From positions 1-30,747 of IMG/VR virus record IMGVR_UViG_3300030419_000048: a stretch of 30,747 nt of DNA; one strand, 5' to 3'. This DNA comes from a virus. Under the pieces are notes generated by a model that saw nothing but the letters and a program-made list of their open reading frames with translations, was not told the origin of the DNA and ran no database searches. The stretch's first letter is position 1, and every line of letters starts with the position of its first letter. Shown here piece after piece: positions 6,172 through 14,616 of the stretch. A program made the translations under genes and the position numbers.

Positions 6172-8490
6172 TTAAAGGTTACGACCGAATGCCCAATTTG
6201 ATACAATTGCATTTGTTGTTGTTGAAGCAGATGGTGAAGTACCAGTTTGAGAAGTAGTTTGTCCCTTTCGGTCACTATAAGGTACTCTATATATAGCTCT
6301 AAGTTTATCTGCTAGTTTTCGTTCAAATAACTCATTGTATACAACATCACCGGGGAATATACCACCCAACGGACCTCTAATATAGTCTAATACTTCTGCT
6401 TGAACTTCATTTACTATTCCAGCAAATTCACCAGCATGTGCTGGTCTGTCAGCTCTAGCCTCACTACCATACCATATAAGTTCCATTCTCTTTTCAAGAT
6501 CAGAAGTATCAGGTAAGTCTGCTTGACCTACTCCTAAAGCTATTCGATTTTGATCTAATAAATGTTTAGCTTCCTGAATTTGAATATCAAGGTCAGCTAT
6601 TTGAGTTGCATCTGTAAGCTCTGATCTTGCAACTGTCATGTCAGATATAATATTTTCCAGATCATAGTTTCTGGCAGCTAACATTTCTTTTCGTTCTTGA
6701 TCTGAAATGCCTTTCATAGTATCACGATAATCTGCCATACCAGCAGTAACTATTGGAAGACCTTCCTGTACCCCTGATCCGAAAGCAGCTATAGCTCCTT
6801 TTTGTGGATCAGCAGTTAGCATACCTGCACCACTTGCTAGTAAACCAGCATAGAAAGATTGCATCTTATCTTCTTTAGCTCTTTCTCTTTCAGCAGCAGC
6901 ATACTCTCTACTCTCTTGGAGGATTTCTTCACGAGTAGGACGATCTGCTGCAAGCTCACGATACATTTCCATTAAAGGATCAACTCTTTTTTCTTTTAAT
7001 CTTCTAACTTCATCTACAGAAGAGGGATCTAAAGTATATGCATTACTATTAACCTCACCTCCCGGTTTTAAAGAAACAAGTCCACCTCCCTTTCTAACAG
7101 GTACGTATGGTGGAGCACCTGCCGTACCTAAGTTTGTCTGTGCTCCTCCTGCTCCAAGATTAACTCCCTGTACTTGAGGAACCATTGCCTGAATATCTTG
7201 ATCTATTTTATTTTTAAATTGTGGATTACTCTCATACATCTTCATAAGGTGAGGAACCATCTTCTGTGCTCCTAGTGGTACTTGAGGTACACCCCCAGTT
7301 GTGGGTGCCGTTGGTACTCCACCACCTTGCAGAGAAACTAGACCACCACCTTGACGGCCTACCATTCCACCTTCTTTTCTACCACTAAATCCACCAAACA
7401 TTCCATACAATCCAGCAGCCCCTTGAAGACCACCACCAAGTGTCTGAGCTAATGATGGAGTAGGTATAGTCTGTTGTCGTTGTTCTGTAAAGCCCATCTG
7501 ATATGGAAAGCCTCTAACAATAGACTGATACTTTCCTAGTGTCTGAGCAGGGAACACCTGTTCCTGTCCAAATTCCTGACGAGCTATATCCAAAGCCTGT
7601 TGTCTTCTTTGCTGTTGGGTTTCTCCAATGCCAGCCAGACCACCAATATCAGCTCTTGCTCTTTGTCCAGCAATATCTCCTAGTGCAGCAAACTGTCTAC
7701 CACCTGCCAACTCTCTTTGACGTTGGGCCTCTGCTGCCTGTTGTGCATTCTGAAATGCAGTGGATAATCCTCGTGCTTGTATATCACCTAGACGTTCAGC
7801 TAAATTTCTTTCAGCTTCTGATTCTACCAAGGCTTGCCTAGTTCCACCAAAGGAACCAGCTCCAACAGCTTGTGCTGCTCTACCTTGTACTGCTGCTTCT
7901 TCATCTCGTACTGCTTCTCTTTTAGCTATGTCTACCACATTCTGAAGGAATGGGTCCATCCTACGTCCGATATCTTCTGTACCTACTTCGGATGTACCTA
8001 ATGCTGTAGAGGCTAATGCAGGTCTAGCATATGTTTCTCCTGCTGCCAGTGGTGTACCAGCAAAACCAGTGAACTGTTGTCTACCTGTTTCAAAAGCTGC
8101 TTGTTGTTCCGGGGTAAAGGAAGCAATTTGAGGTCCGGGGAAGGGAAGGAAACCCTCCTGTTTCTCTCGTTGAAATTCAGCTTGAGCTTCACCTAGAATA
8201 TCCGATATGAATGGACGTAACTCAGGTGGAAATTCTGTGGTCTGAGTAACACTTTGCTGTGCAGGTGGAGCAGGTTGCCCACCACCACCAAACTGTCGTA
8301 GACCAGTGATTTCATTAATAGTTCCTGATCCACCTATGGACTTTAACAGACGAGCTTCAAATGTATTTACATGAGCAAGCTCTGTATCTCCCTCTGTACC
8401 ATGACCTGCAAGTTCACTATATAATTCATTAAATAGTGATACCTTTTCAGGCATAGATAGATCTAAAATATATTCTTTTGTATCAATCAT
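6172..8490 (-). CDS. Large virion protein with GDTELAHV module and GG-motifs
   Basis: A 772-aa protein in four visible parts. First is a short N-terminal helix, then a GDTELAHV...GGSGTINEITGL module at residues 34-66, shared with the 685-aa protein. Next is a long Gln/Ala/Arg-rich helical region (about 85-340) with many EQQ, RQQ and QQA runs. Then comes a Gly-rich segment with two copies of a GGGLVSLxxGG motif (RKEGGMVGRQ plus GGGLVSLQGGG at 371-391; RKGGGLVSLKPGG at 466-478). The C-terminal third is helical and charged. Large proteins of this make-up occur in marine podovirus tail/ejection modules; I know no assigned biochemical function. The start overlaps the GNAT-like gene by 8 nt and has AAGGA upstream. 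Residues 740-760 are Ser/Thr-rich. Confidence 0.6.
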   Translation of the reverse strand: MIDTKEYILDLSMPEKVSLFNELYSELAGHGTEGDTELAHVNTFEARLLKSIGGSGTINEITGLRQFGGGGQPAPPAQQSVTQTTEFPPELRPFISDILGEAQAEFQREKQEGFLPFPGPQIASFTPEQQAAFETGRQQFTGFAGTPLAAGETYARPALASTALGTSEVGTEDIGRRMDPFLQNVVDIAKREAVRDEEAAVQGRAAQAVGAGSFGGTRQALVESEAERNLAERLGDIQARGLSTAFQNAQQAAEAQRQRELAGGRQFAALGDIAGQRARADIGGLAGIGETQQQRRQQALDIARQEFGQEQVFPAQTLGKYQSIVRGFPYQMGFTEQRQQTIPTPSLAQTLGGGLQGAAGLYGMFGGFSGRKEGGMVGRQGGGLVSLQGGGVPTAPTTGGVPQVPLGAQKMVPHLMKMYESNPQFKNKIDQDIQAMVPQVQGVNLGAGGAQTNLGTAGAPPYVPVRKGGGLVSLKPGGEVNSNAYTLDPSSVDEVRRLKEKRVDPLMEMYRELAADRPTREEILQESREYAAAERERAKEDKMQSFYAGLLASGAGMLTADPQKGAIAAFGSGVQEGLPIVTAGMADYRDTMKGISDQERKEMLAARNYDLENIISDMTVARSELTDATQIADLDIQIQEAKHLLDQNRIALGVGQADLPDTSDLEKRMELIWYGSEARADRPAHAGEFAGIVNEVQAEVLDYIRGPLGGIFPGDVVYNELFERKLADKLRAIYRVPYSDRKGQTTSQTGTSPSASTTTNAIVSNWAFGRNL

Positions 8491-8917
8491 TGTTCATTTC
8501 CTTCACTAAAACAGTATAATACTTTTTATACCCCTTGTTGGATAGTAATCTTTCCCATCCTTTTCTATAAGCCATGACTTCAATATTACTAATATTATTT
8601 TTCTTACAAAAATCAGCAGCTACTGAAGGCCATTCTTTCATCCATTCCCCTAATTTATTCTTCTTTGCTCCAACTAAATGTATTTGTAAATGTCGTTTAT
8701 TAGGATAAATTATAATTTGAGTAGTACATGCTCCAATAATTTTTTGTTCTTCTTCATCCAAGAATAACCAAAGTTGTTGCCTTTGATTCTTTAGCCATTC
8801 TTTTATATCATCTAATCCTACTTCTTCTAATCCTGTTTCTAATGGTTTCTTTAATAGTGGTGCAACACTAGACCATACAAGATCTATATGTTGAGGTTCA
8901 ACTTGATATATAATCAT
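8483..8917 (-). CDS. GNAT-like protein in the virion module
   Basis: A 144-aa protein with the secondary-structure rhythm of a GCN5-related N-acetyltransferase. It shows an N-terminal helix (LEEVGLDDIKEWL), a strand pair (LWLFLDEEEQKIIGACTTQI), a second beta segment (HLQIHLVGA), a helix, and a C-terminal GYKKYYTVLVKEM of the GNAT type. The acetyl-CoA loop R/QxxGxG/A is not clear (HLVGAKKNKLGEW), so catalysis is doubtful. Similar short GNAT-fold proteins recur beside tail and ejection genes of podoviruses, with no proven role. It is tightly coupled: ATGA overlap with the 685-aa gene upstream and an 8-nt overlap with the 772-aa gene downstream. It may act on, or be part of, those proteins. Confidence 0.6.
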   Translation of the reverse strand: MIIYQVEPQHIDLVWSSVAPLLKKPLETGLEEVGLDDIKEWLKNQRQQLWLFLDEEEQKIIGACTTQIIIYPNKRHLQIHLVGAKKNKLGEWMKEWPSVAADFCKKNNISNIEVMAYRKGWERLLSNKGYKKYYTVLVKEMNND

Positions 8918-10971
8918 GAGATTAAGTTAGATAACTCCCTATCTTCATTTAATTCAGTCTGTTGTTTATCTGTTCCATGTGCTTTCTTACGAACTAATTT
9001 TGTAAATCTATCTAGAGCTTGTGCTCCTGCATTACTACTACCATTACCTAGCATGGACACAACATCGGCAGGTAGAACATATTCATCTGAACTTAGCAAA
9101 GCTATATCAGGTGTATCAGGAGCATCTTCAGGATCTTGAGGGATTACCTTATATGGAATTTCATCATCCATGCCATCTCCATTCAACGGAACCTGTCCTT
9201 CAAATACAGGTGTATTCTGACCTAGAGGTTCTCCACCATGAGCCAGAGAAACTAGTCCACCTCTACTTGATTCTTCCACTACTGGAGCTACAGAAGCTAC
9301 AATAGGATCTTCTCTCTTAGCTTTGAACCTAGACAGTAGATTTTCCAAGGCTGCATCTCCTGCTGGTATATTTGTAGGAGTAGCAGATATAGGAGTAGCT
9401 GTACCTGATCCTGATGGAACAAATATAGGTGTAGTTGGAGCTGTATCTATAGCTTCCTCTGATCCTAAGATCCTAGCTAATCTATCATCTACATCAAAGT
9501 CTGCTGTCTTTGATGTAAATGGAGTAAATACTTTTGCCTCTTCTTCTGGAGCACCACCACCACCACCTTTATCCTTCTTCTTTTTAACAGGAAATGGATT
9601 CTGATAAGGATGATAATCTGGAGGTGCCCATGATCCATGCTGTACAAAATACTCAGGAGAACCCGGAAGAGCACCATAAGTATTTGGGCCACCACCCGGA
9701 CTACCCGTAGAACCACCCGGATATAAACTTATAATACCACCATTAGCTGCTTGAGCTACCTCAATCTCTTCACTAGGATCTGTAAAGGCATCTGTTAGTT
9801 GTCTCCCTAATCCTCTACCTTCTCCTTCTTCTACTACTCTGCTAACTAGAGATTCTTCGGAGAACCTATCCTCACCTGTAACTGGATCTACATCTATAGC
9901 AGTTCTGGCAAACTGTGGGTCTGCTGGATCAAAAGGAGCAACTCTTCTAGGAGCACCTAAAGGTTGAGATTCTTGTCTAAATAAAGATGGTCCTAAAGCA
10001 ACTGCACCCATAGCAATATTTAAAGGATCACTTAAACTATCTTTAGCTTTACTTAGAAATGTATCAAATAATCCTTTTTCTGCTACTGTTTCTGTTGCTT
10101 CTTCTGCTGCTGCTTCTTTTGCTGCCGTTTCTACTCCTTTTTTAGCTGCTGTATCTTTTCCAAGACCACCTAAGAAACTCTCACCTCTAACTCCTGCAAG
10201 AGTAGCTCCAAGAACAGCACCTGTCATAACATCTTCTGCTTCTGTTTCTTTACCTGTAAGAGTATTCATAACAGGAGTAGTGAGAGCACCTTCCAGAGCA
10301 CCTTGGAAAACAGGGTTCATACCTTGATACCCTTCCCATAATGAACTAGCAGTCTTAGCTAAACCACCCCATAATCCACTCGATTGTGCTGCTCCTATTC
10401 CTCCATATACTCCTTGACCCATTACATGAGCACCTATAGGAAGAGTAGACATTGCACTACCTGCCATAATACCAGAAGTAGCAGCAGGAGTAGCAAATCC
10501 AAAAGCTGTTGGAACAGCAGCAGCAGCTAATGGAACAGCAGCAGCAGCAGTACCACCAGCAATAGCAGGAGCAGCAGCAGCACCAAGAGCAGCTATTGCA
10601 GCAGGAGCAAATGCTTCTGGTAGATTAGTTTCAGGATTAAGAGTAACTCCACCACGTAAAGAAGAAAGTCCTTTAGCTTCTTCAGGAGTAACATGCATTA
10701 ATTCCGTATCACCATATCGTCCTGCTTGTCTTACATTCTCAGCTTGTTCTGCAAGACTACCACCACCACGTAAAGGTTTTGGTTTAGGAGCTTTATACCT
10801 AGCAGAATATTCAGGATCTTCCTGTGTTCGTAATCTAGCAGCAGCTTGCATTTCTTCCATAGTCTGAGGTTGCTTCATCATCTGCATAACCTCATACTTA
10901 TCCTCTGCATCGGGCATGATAGGTTCATTGCCTATCTTTTCTCTTAGCTCTATTAATTTATCTACTCTCAT
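8914..10971 (-). CDS. Large virion / ejection-type protein with hydrophobic Ala-rich tract
   Basis: A 685-aa protein. Residues 87-122 carry GDTELMHVTPEEAKGL and a Gly/Asn/Pro tail that matches the module at the start of the 772-aa protein. Directly after (about 122-195) is an Ala/Gly/Pro-rich hydrophobic tract (for example AAIAALGAAAAPAIAGGTAA) long enough for several membrane passes or for channel insertion. Two Gly-Gly motifs follow: NGGIISLYPGG (410-420) and RGGLVSLAHGG (570-580). The C-terminal part is acidic, rich in Pro and Asp (GDGMDDEIPYKVIPQDPEDAP). The architecture fits a DNA-ejection or internal head protein that meets membrane, but that is inference. It begins at an ATGA overlap with the 75-aa gene and ends in an ATGA overlap with the GNAT-like gene. 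Confidence 0.6.
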   Translation of the reverse strand: MRVDKLIELREKIGNEPIMPDAEDKYEVMQMMKQPQTMEEMQAAARLRTQEDPEYSARYKAPKPKPLRGGGSLAEQAENVRQAGRYGDTELMHVTPEEAKGLSSLRGGVTLNPETNLPEAFAPAAIAALGAAAAPAIAGGTAAAAVPLAAAAVPTAFGFATPAATSGIMAGSAMSTLPIGAHVMGQGVYGGIGAAQSSGLWGGLAKTASSLWEGYQGMNPVFQGALEGALTTPVMNTLTGKETEAEDVMTGAVLGATLAGVRGESFLGGLGKDTAAKKGVETAAKEAAAEEATETVAEKGLFDTFLSKAKDSLSDPLNIAMGAVALGPSLFRQESQPLGAPRRVAPFDPADPQFARTAIDVDPVTGEDRFSEESLVSRVVEEGEGRGLGRQLTDAFTDPSEEIEVAQAANGGIISLYPGGSTGSPGGGPNTYGALPGSPEYFVQHGSWAPPDYHPYQNPFPVKKKKDKGGGGGAPEEEAKVFTPFTSKTADFDVDDRLARILGSEEAIDTAPTTPIFVPSGSGTATPISATPTNIPAGDAALENLLSRFKAKREDPIVASVAPVVEESSRGGLVSLAHGGEPLGQNTPVFEGQVPLNGDGMDDEIPYKVIPQDPEDAPDTPDIALLSSDEYVLPADVVSMLGNGSSNAGAQALDRFTKLVRKKAHGTDKQQTELNEDRELSNLIS

Positions 10972-11195
10972 GATTTCATTCTCCGAGGATTCATATAGTT
11001 TGACTGTGCTATAGTATTATCAGGAATAAACGTATTTGGTGATTTATTTGTACTCAACATAGGATTATTCATATTAGCCATAGGATCAACTAAAGTTTGA
11101 ATAGTCTTACCCTCCAAGTATTTAGGTGTACCTAGTCCTTGGTTTAGGTTTTGTATAAAGTTACTCTTATATAAATGATCCATAAATTCTGACAT
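10968..11195 (-). CDS. Small 75-aa virion-module protein, unknown
   Basis: I place the start at 11195 (MSEFMDHLYK), where the upstream stop and this ATG form TAATG, with AGGA 9 nt upstream. A start at 11213 would give 81 aa but overlap the neighbour by 19 nt. The protein is rich in Asn, Met, Pro and Thr (NQGLGTPKYLEG, DPMANMNNPMLS) and looks poorly ordered apart from an N-terminal helix. No known family is evident. It is locked between the tail-side 94-aa gene and the 685-aa ejection-type gene by stop/start overlaps at both ends. It is probably made in step with them and may be a minor virion or assembly factor. Confidence 0.55.
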   Translation of the reverse strand: MSEFMDHLYKSNFIQNLNQGLGTPKYLEGKTIQTLVDPMANMNNPMLSTNKSPNTFIPDNTIAQSNYMNPRRMKS

Positions 11196-11479
11196 TAGTT
11201 TAAATCCTGCCATGCTTGAGTTGCTGCTGTACTAACATATCCTTTAAACTTACCTGTACTAACTGAGTAAGCTATATCACCTTTGTCTGGCCTCTTAATA
11301 CTACCTACTGTTACTACTGAATATATATTTGTAGCTGGTGTAGCATCCTGTTGTTGATCTCGTGTATCTAGTTCATTAACAAGTGCAGCTCCCCATTGCT
11401 GAAACTTATTATAAGCATGGGTAACTCCTCGTTGAATGTCATCTGAAAAGATAGTAGGAAACTCTGGATACCTAGCCAT
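11195..11479 (-). CDS. Small 94-aa tail-module protein, unknown
   Basis: The start chosen is 11479 (MARYPEFPTIF), at a TAATG junction with the nozzle gene. An upstream in-frame ATG at 11530 would overlap the nozzle gene by 52 nt and has no better ribosome site. Residues 12-45 form a likely helix (SDDIQRGVTHAYNKFQQWGAAL in two parts: SDDIQRGVTHAY and NKFQQWGAAL). The second half is beta-rich (TNIYSVVTVGSI, KGDIAYSVSTGKFKGYVS). Proteins starting with a similar YPxFPxxFSDDI segment follow gp10-like nozzle genes in marine podovirus contigs, in my recollection, but I know no assigned function. A tail-tip or nozzle-associated role is a contextual guess. Confidence 0.55.
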   Translation of the reverse strand: MARYPEFPTIFSDDIQRGVTHAYNKFQQWGAALVNELDTRDQQQDATPATNIYSVVTVGSIKRPDKGDIAYSVSTGKFKGYVSTAATQAWQDLN

Positions 11480-13680
11480 TATCTCAAACCATCTGGTTGC
11501 ATCGACATACGAACTGTTCCCCATTGCCACTTCGTACCAGCCGATTCACATGATACTCTTACTCTTCCCTGCCTTCCTCGTGCTCTTAAATCTACTTTAT
11601 TTGTATTCTTTGATATAGAGAATGGTCCTTTCTCTATTAATTCTGAGTCAGCTTGCTCTGGAAAATTCTTGGTCTTTATCGAAAACTTTATAACTCCATC
11701 ATTAATAGCTAAATCAGGTACAATTCTGTCAATAAACATTAACTCATTACCATCATTAATATCAAAGTCTGCTGACTCTAAGAATGAAGTTGCTGCTTCA
11801 CCATTTATTGTAAAAATATTTTCAGGTTCATTATTATATAAGTTATTACCTGCAACACTTACACCTGTTGTAATTGTATTATCAAAGGTTCCCTTGTCTG
11901 CAAAGGTGGTAAAGATACCACTTCCATAGGTCCAGTAGTTTTCATCAGGTGACCAGATAACATAAGAATCACACTCATTGGAATCCGTGGAAGGATATAA
12001 CCATACTATTTCTTTAAACTCTGAATTAACTCCTGCAAATATCTTATCTTTCTGGCTCTCGTTTAATCTATCAAATACATATCTACGTACTGTACAGTCC
12101 AAAGTTCGTACCTGTCCATCAAATGCATAGAAGTTATCAAAACCCATCCATGCAGTACGACCATCATAATCAACGGCTGCATGAGGAGCTATAAGTCCAC
12201 AACCAGAACCCATCTGTGTAAACTTAAATGTAAATGGTGGACCTACAAATGTCTGTAACCATAATGCATTATCTGTCCATATATTAATAGCATTTCTGGA
12301 TCGTACTCCACCTACTATCTTATTACCATCTGTAATCTGTACTTCACCTGAAGTCGAACTAACAGAAGGAACCCAATTAGTCTGGTCTTCCTGATTCGAC
12401 CATCGTACTGTCATGGGATCATATGTACCAGTGGGAGATGCTGTAGTTCCAAATTGATTAGCTCCAAGAGCTATAACATGTCTATCGTTAGGAGATACCA
12501 AGATAGATGCAATCGTTGTAGGTGTGGAATTTGTAGCTCCAGATACCTTTACTGCCCTTAAAGGAGTTGTTGATGCATCTGTATCGAATAAATATAGTGT
12601 TCCATTCCTACGATTACATAGTACATCTTCACCCCAATTATCTAAACTCCATTGTGTAATCTGACTTGAGAAACCTGTAGCCCCTACAGATGTAGGTTTA
12701 TTATAAGCTCTGCCTGTAGTACCTTGTGGGAATATACGAGCAGTCATATTCAAATTAGAAGTAACATCTCCTGATGCACTTGCATTGGCCTTGGTTGTAA
12801 TAATAATCTGTGTACTGGCTACAGATGTCACAGTAAATAGAGGACCACCTACACTTACTCCACCTACACTAGGCTTAGTTAATATAAGATTACCACCTAC
12901 TGTGGCAGGTACAGCATCTATACTTGTGGGTTTAAAGAATACAAAGTCATTGGCAGCAGCATTATGAGCAGCTCCACAAGAGACAGTAACTAATGGACTA
13001 CCAGCATTTGTTGTAACTTTACTTATACCTACTGATGTTGGCTCTGTAGCTGTATACTTGGCAGCACCAAATCCTAGACCGGGAGCAGCATTAGATACAC
13101 CAGTAAAGATAGGATAGTGTACAGTAGCTTGCCCTGAACTATTTTGAGCAGCACTGGCAGTTGTAGCTACTTCTATGGAGAAAGAATTAGTTCCTAGATT
13201 AGTAACCTCATATACACTTGTACCTAATATTATATTACCACCTATGGTTACACCACCACTTGGACCTGATACACTGGTAAAGAAGACATAATCTCCAGTT
13301 GCTCTACCATGTCCAGCAGCCGTAACTGTAACTGTAGTAGCTGATAGAGCTACAGTAAATGCACTTGTAATAGTAGTTGAAGTAGAAACAGGAGTTATAT
13401 CTACAAGCCTATCCTGATCATGTTCATACAACTTCTGAGGTGTGCCAAAGATTGCTCTCTTCTGCTGATCATAATCAGTATAGGTAAGAAGATCACGAGC
13501 AGCACCATCAAACGTAGCAGATACTTTTGTCTCATACCCACGTAAGTTCTCTGGTTTACCAGCTCTAAATCTTACCCTGTCGGCATCATACCAAGAACCT
13601 TCCTCTGCATACTGAGTAGATTCCCGTCTAATACCGGGAGCAATATTTAGTTTTACAAGTTTAGCATCTGAAGAAGACAT
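11479..13680 (-). CDS. Tail nozzle / stabilisation protein (P22 gp10-like)
   Basis: A 733-aa beta-rich protein. Its N-terminus (LNIAPGIRRESTQYAEEGSW, then YDADRVRFRAGKPENLRGYE) is the hallmark opening of the marine-podovirus P22 gp10/T7 gp12-like nozzle proteins, which extend the short tail below the adaptor ring. Two tandem related beta modules are inserted at about residues 105-190 and 215-310. Each runs VTV...AxH...(D)-FVFF...GGN-IL...VTxV. They resemble FCCH-type inserts. The C-terminal half has propeller-like blocks (WGEDVLCNRRNGTLYLFD, MGFDNFYAFDG, IVWLYPSTDSNECDSYVIW). It follows the fibre genes and precedes the ejection-type genes, as expected for a podovirus tail operon. The stop overlaps the next start (TAATG). 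Confidence 0.75.
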   Translation of the reverse strand: MSSSDAKLVKLNIAPGIRRESTQYAEEGSWYDADRVRFRAGKPENLRGYETKVSATFDGAARDLLTYTDYDQQKRAIFGTPQKLYEHDQDRLVDITPVSTSTTITSAFTVALSATTVTVTAAGHGRATGDYVFFTSVSGPSGGVTIGGNIILGTSVYEVTNLGTNSFSIEVATTASAAQNSSGQATVHYPIFTGVSNAAPGLGFGAAKYTATEPTSVGISKVTTNAGSPLVTVSCGAAHNAAANDFVFFKPTSIDAVPATVGGNLILTKPSVGGVSVGGPLFTVTSVASTQIIITTKANASASGDVTSNLNMTARIFPQGTTGRAYNKPTSVGATGFSSQITQWSLDNWGEDVLCNRRNGTLYLFDTDASTTPLRAVKVSGATNSTPTTIASILVSPNDRHVIALGANQFGTTASPTGTYDPMTVRWSNQEDQTNWVPSVSSTSGEVQITDGNKIVGGVRSRNAINIWTDNALWLQTFVGPPFTFKFTQMGSGCGLIAPHAAVDYDGRTAWMGFDNFYAFDGQVRTLDCTVRRYVFDRLNESQKDKIFAGVNSEFKEIVWLYPSTDSNECDSYVIWSPDENYWTYGSGIFTTFADKGTFDNTITTGVSVAGNNLYNNEPENIFTINGEAATSFLESADFDINDGNELMFIDRIVPDLAINDGVIKFSIKTKNFPEQADSELIEKGPFSISKNTNKVDLRARGRQGRVRVSCESAGTKWQWGTVRMSMQPDGLR

Positions 13681-13682
13681 AT

Positions 13683-14606
13683 CTACCTATCAAAGTTCTT
13701 TAGAAGTACTGCATCTATTGTTGCACTACTTCGTGCATTAAATACCAGCATATCTACATCAGCAGCACCTGTACTTAAACTAGGTACAGAGGCTGATACA
13801 AACTGCCAAGCTGTGTTGAAACTTAATGTCCTAGATCCTGTACCATCCTGTACAAAGTATATGTTACCACCTTGTCCTACAGTACATTCAGCAGGTTTCT
13901 TCAGTGTTCTATTTCCACCTATAGTAACCAAGAAGTTATTACCCTTGGCAAAGTTCACACTGATACATGCTGCATCTGTTACAGTCACTATAGGATTGTA
14001 TACTCTGGCTGATGTTGATATAACAAATGATCCATCACGTATAGTCTTTGTACCTAGTAAGGTTACATTACCTGTAGTGGATACTCGTAGATATCGTATG
14101 TCAGCAAGAGAAGTATCAGGTATATTAGTAGCACAGACTCCTATATCTGCACTGGCTGCTGTACCTAGATTAAATCCTTTAGCATTAATAGAGTGTACTG
14201 ATGTACCATCACATATAACTAATCCTACAGAACCTAGTGGTATATCATATCCATCACCACTGGCTGTCTTCATCTTCACAATATCAGATGCTGTAGTATT
14301 AGCTGATACCTTATTATTAATTACATAGCTCTTTGACTTGGCAGGTATAACCAATGATATAGTATTATTGGACCCACCAACTGATCCTTTTAATTCCAAG
14401 AAAGCAGAACGAGATTCATCTGCTGCACCTTCGTTCTCTGTTAAGGTAACTGTAGCTGCTGATCCTATTGATACTGTTGTATAAGAAGCAATAGCATCGT
14501 CTACCAGATCAATGACTTGGTTATTAAGAACAGTTCCCCATGTGTTGGGATTGTCACCATCTCCTTGTTTTGTTAGTCTTATTCGACTAGTATAACTTGA
14601 TGCCAT
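13683..14606 (-). CDS. Tail fibre-like / receptor-binding accessory protein
   Basis: A 307-aa protein. The opening SRIRLTKQGDGDNPNTWG plus VLNNQVIDLVDDAIASY is a familiar start of marine-phage fibre and tail-tip proteins, where it probably forms a trimerising head. The middle is beta-rich with a Lys/Ala-poor, Ser/Thr-rich composition. The C-terminal ~100 residues (NFLVTIGGNRTL, VGQGGNIYFVQDGTGSRTL, then VDMLVFNARSSATIDAVLL) match the end of the 1045-aa fibre, so the two share a module. It could be a short fibre or a fibre cap. The ATG has TAGGAG 8 nt upstream. Function is inferred from sequence style and its place just before the nozzle gene. Confidence 0.65.
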   Translation of the reverse strand: MASSYTSRIRLTKQGDGDNPNTWGTVLNNQVIDLVDDAIASYTTVSIGSAATVTLTENEGAADESRSAFLELKGSVGGSNNTISLVIPAKSKSYVINNKVSANTTASDIVKMKTASGDGYDIPLGSVGLVICDGTSVHSINAKGFNLGTAASADIGVCATNIPDTSLADIRYLRVSTTGNVTLLGTKTIRDGSFVISTSARVYNPIVTVTDAACISVNFAKGNNFLVTIGGNRTLKKPAECTVGQGGNIYFVQDGTGSRTLSFNTAWQFVSASVPSLSTGAADVDMLVFNARSSATIDAVLLKNFDR

Positions 14607-14616
14607 TATTCAACTC

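Noticed and set aside
9489-9716. 75-aa minus-strand frame within the 685-aa gene
   Set aside because: Out-of-frame reading through a Gly/Pro-rich low-complexity part of the larger gene; no ribosome site.
11480-11530. Upstream start for the 94-aa gene (111 aa)
   Set aside because: Would overlap the nozzle gene by 52 nt. The TAATG at 11479 fits the junction style of this operon.
13813-14328. 171-aa plus-strand frame
   Set aside because: Lies fully within the fibre-like 307-aa gene on the other strand; no ribosome site or recognisable sequence.
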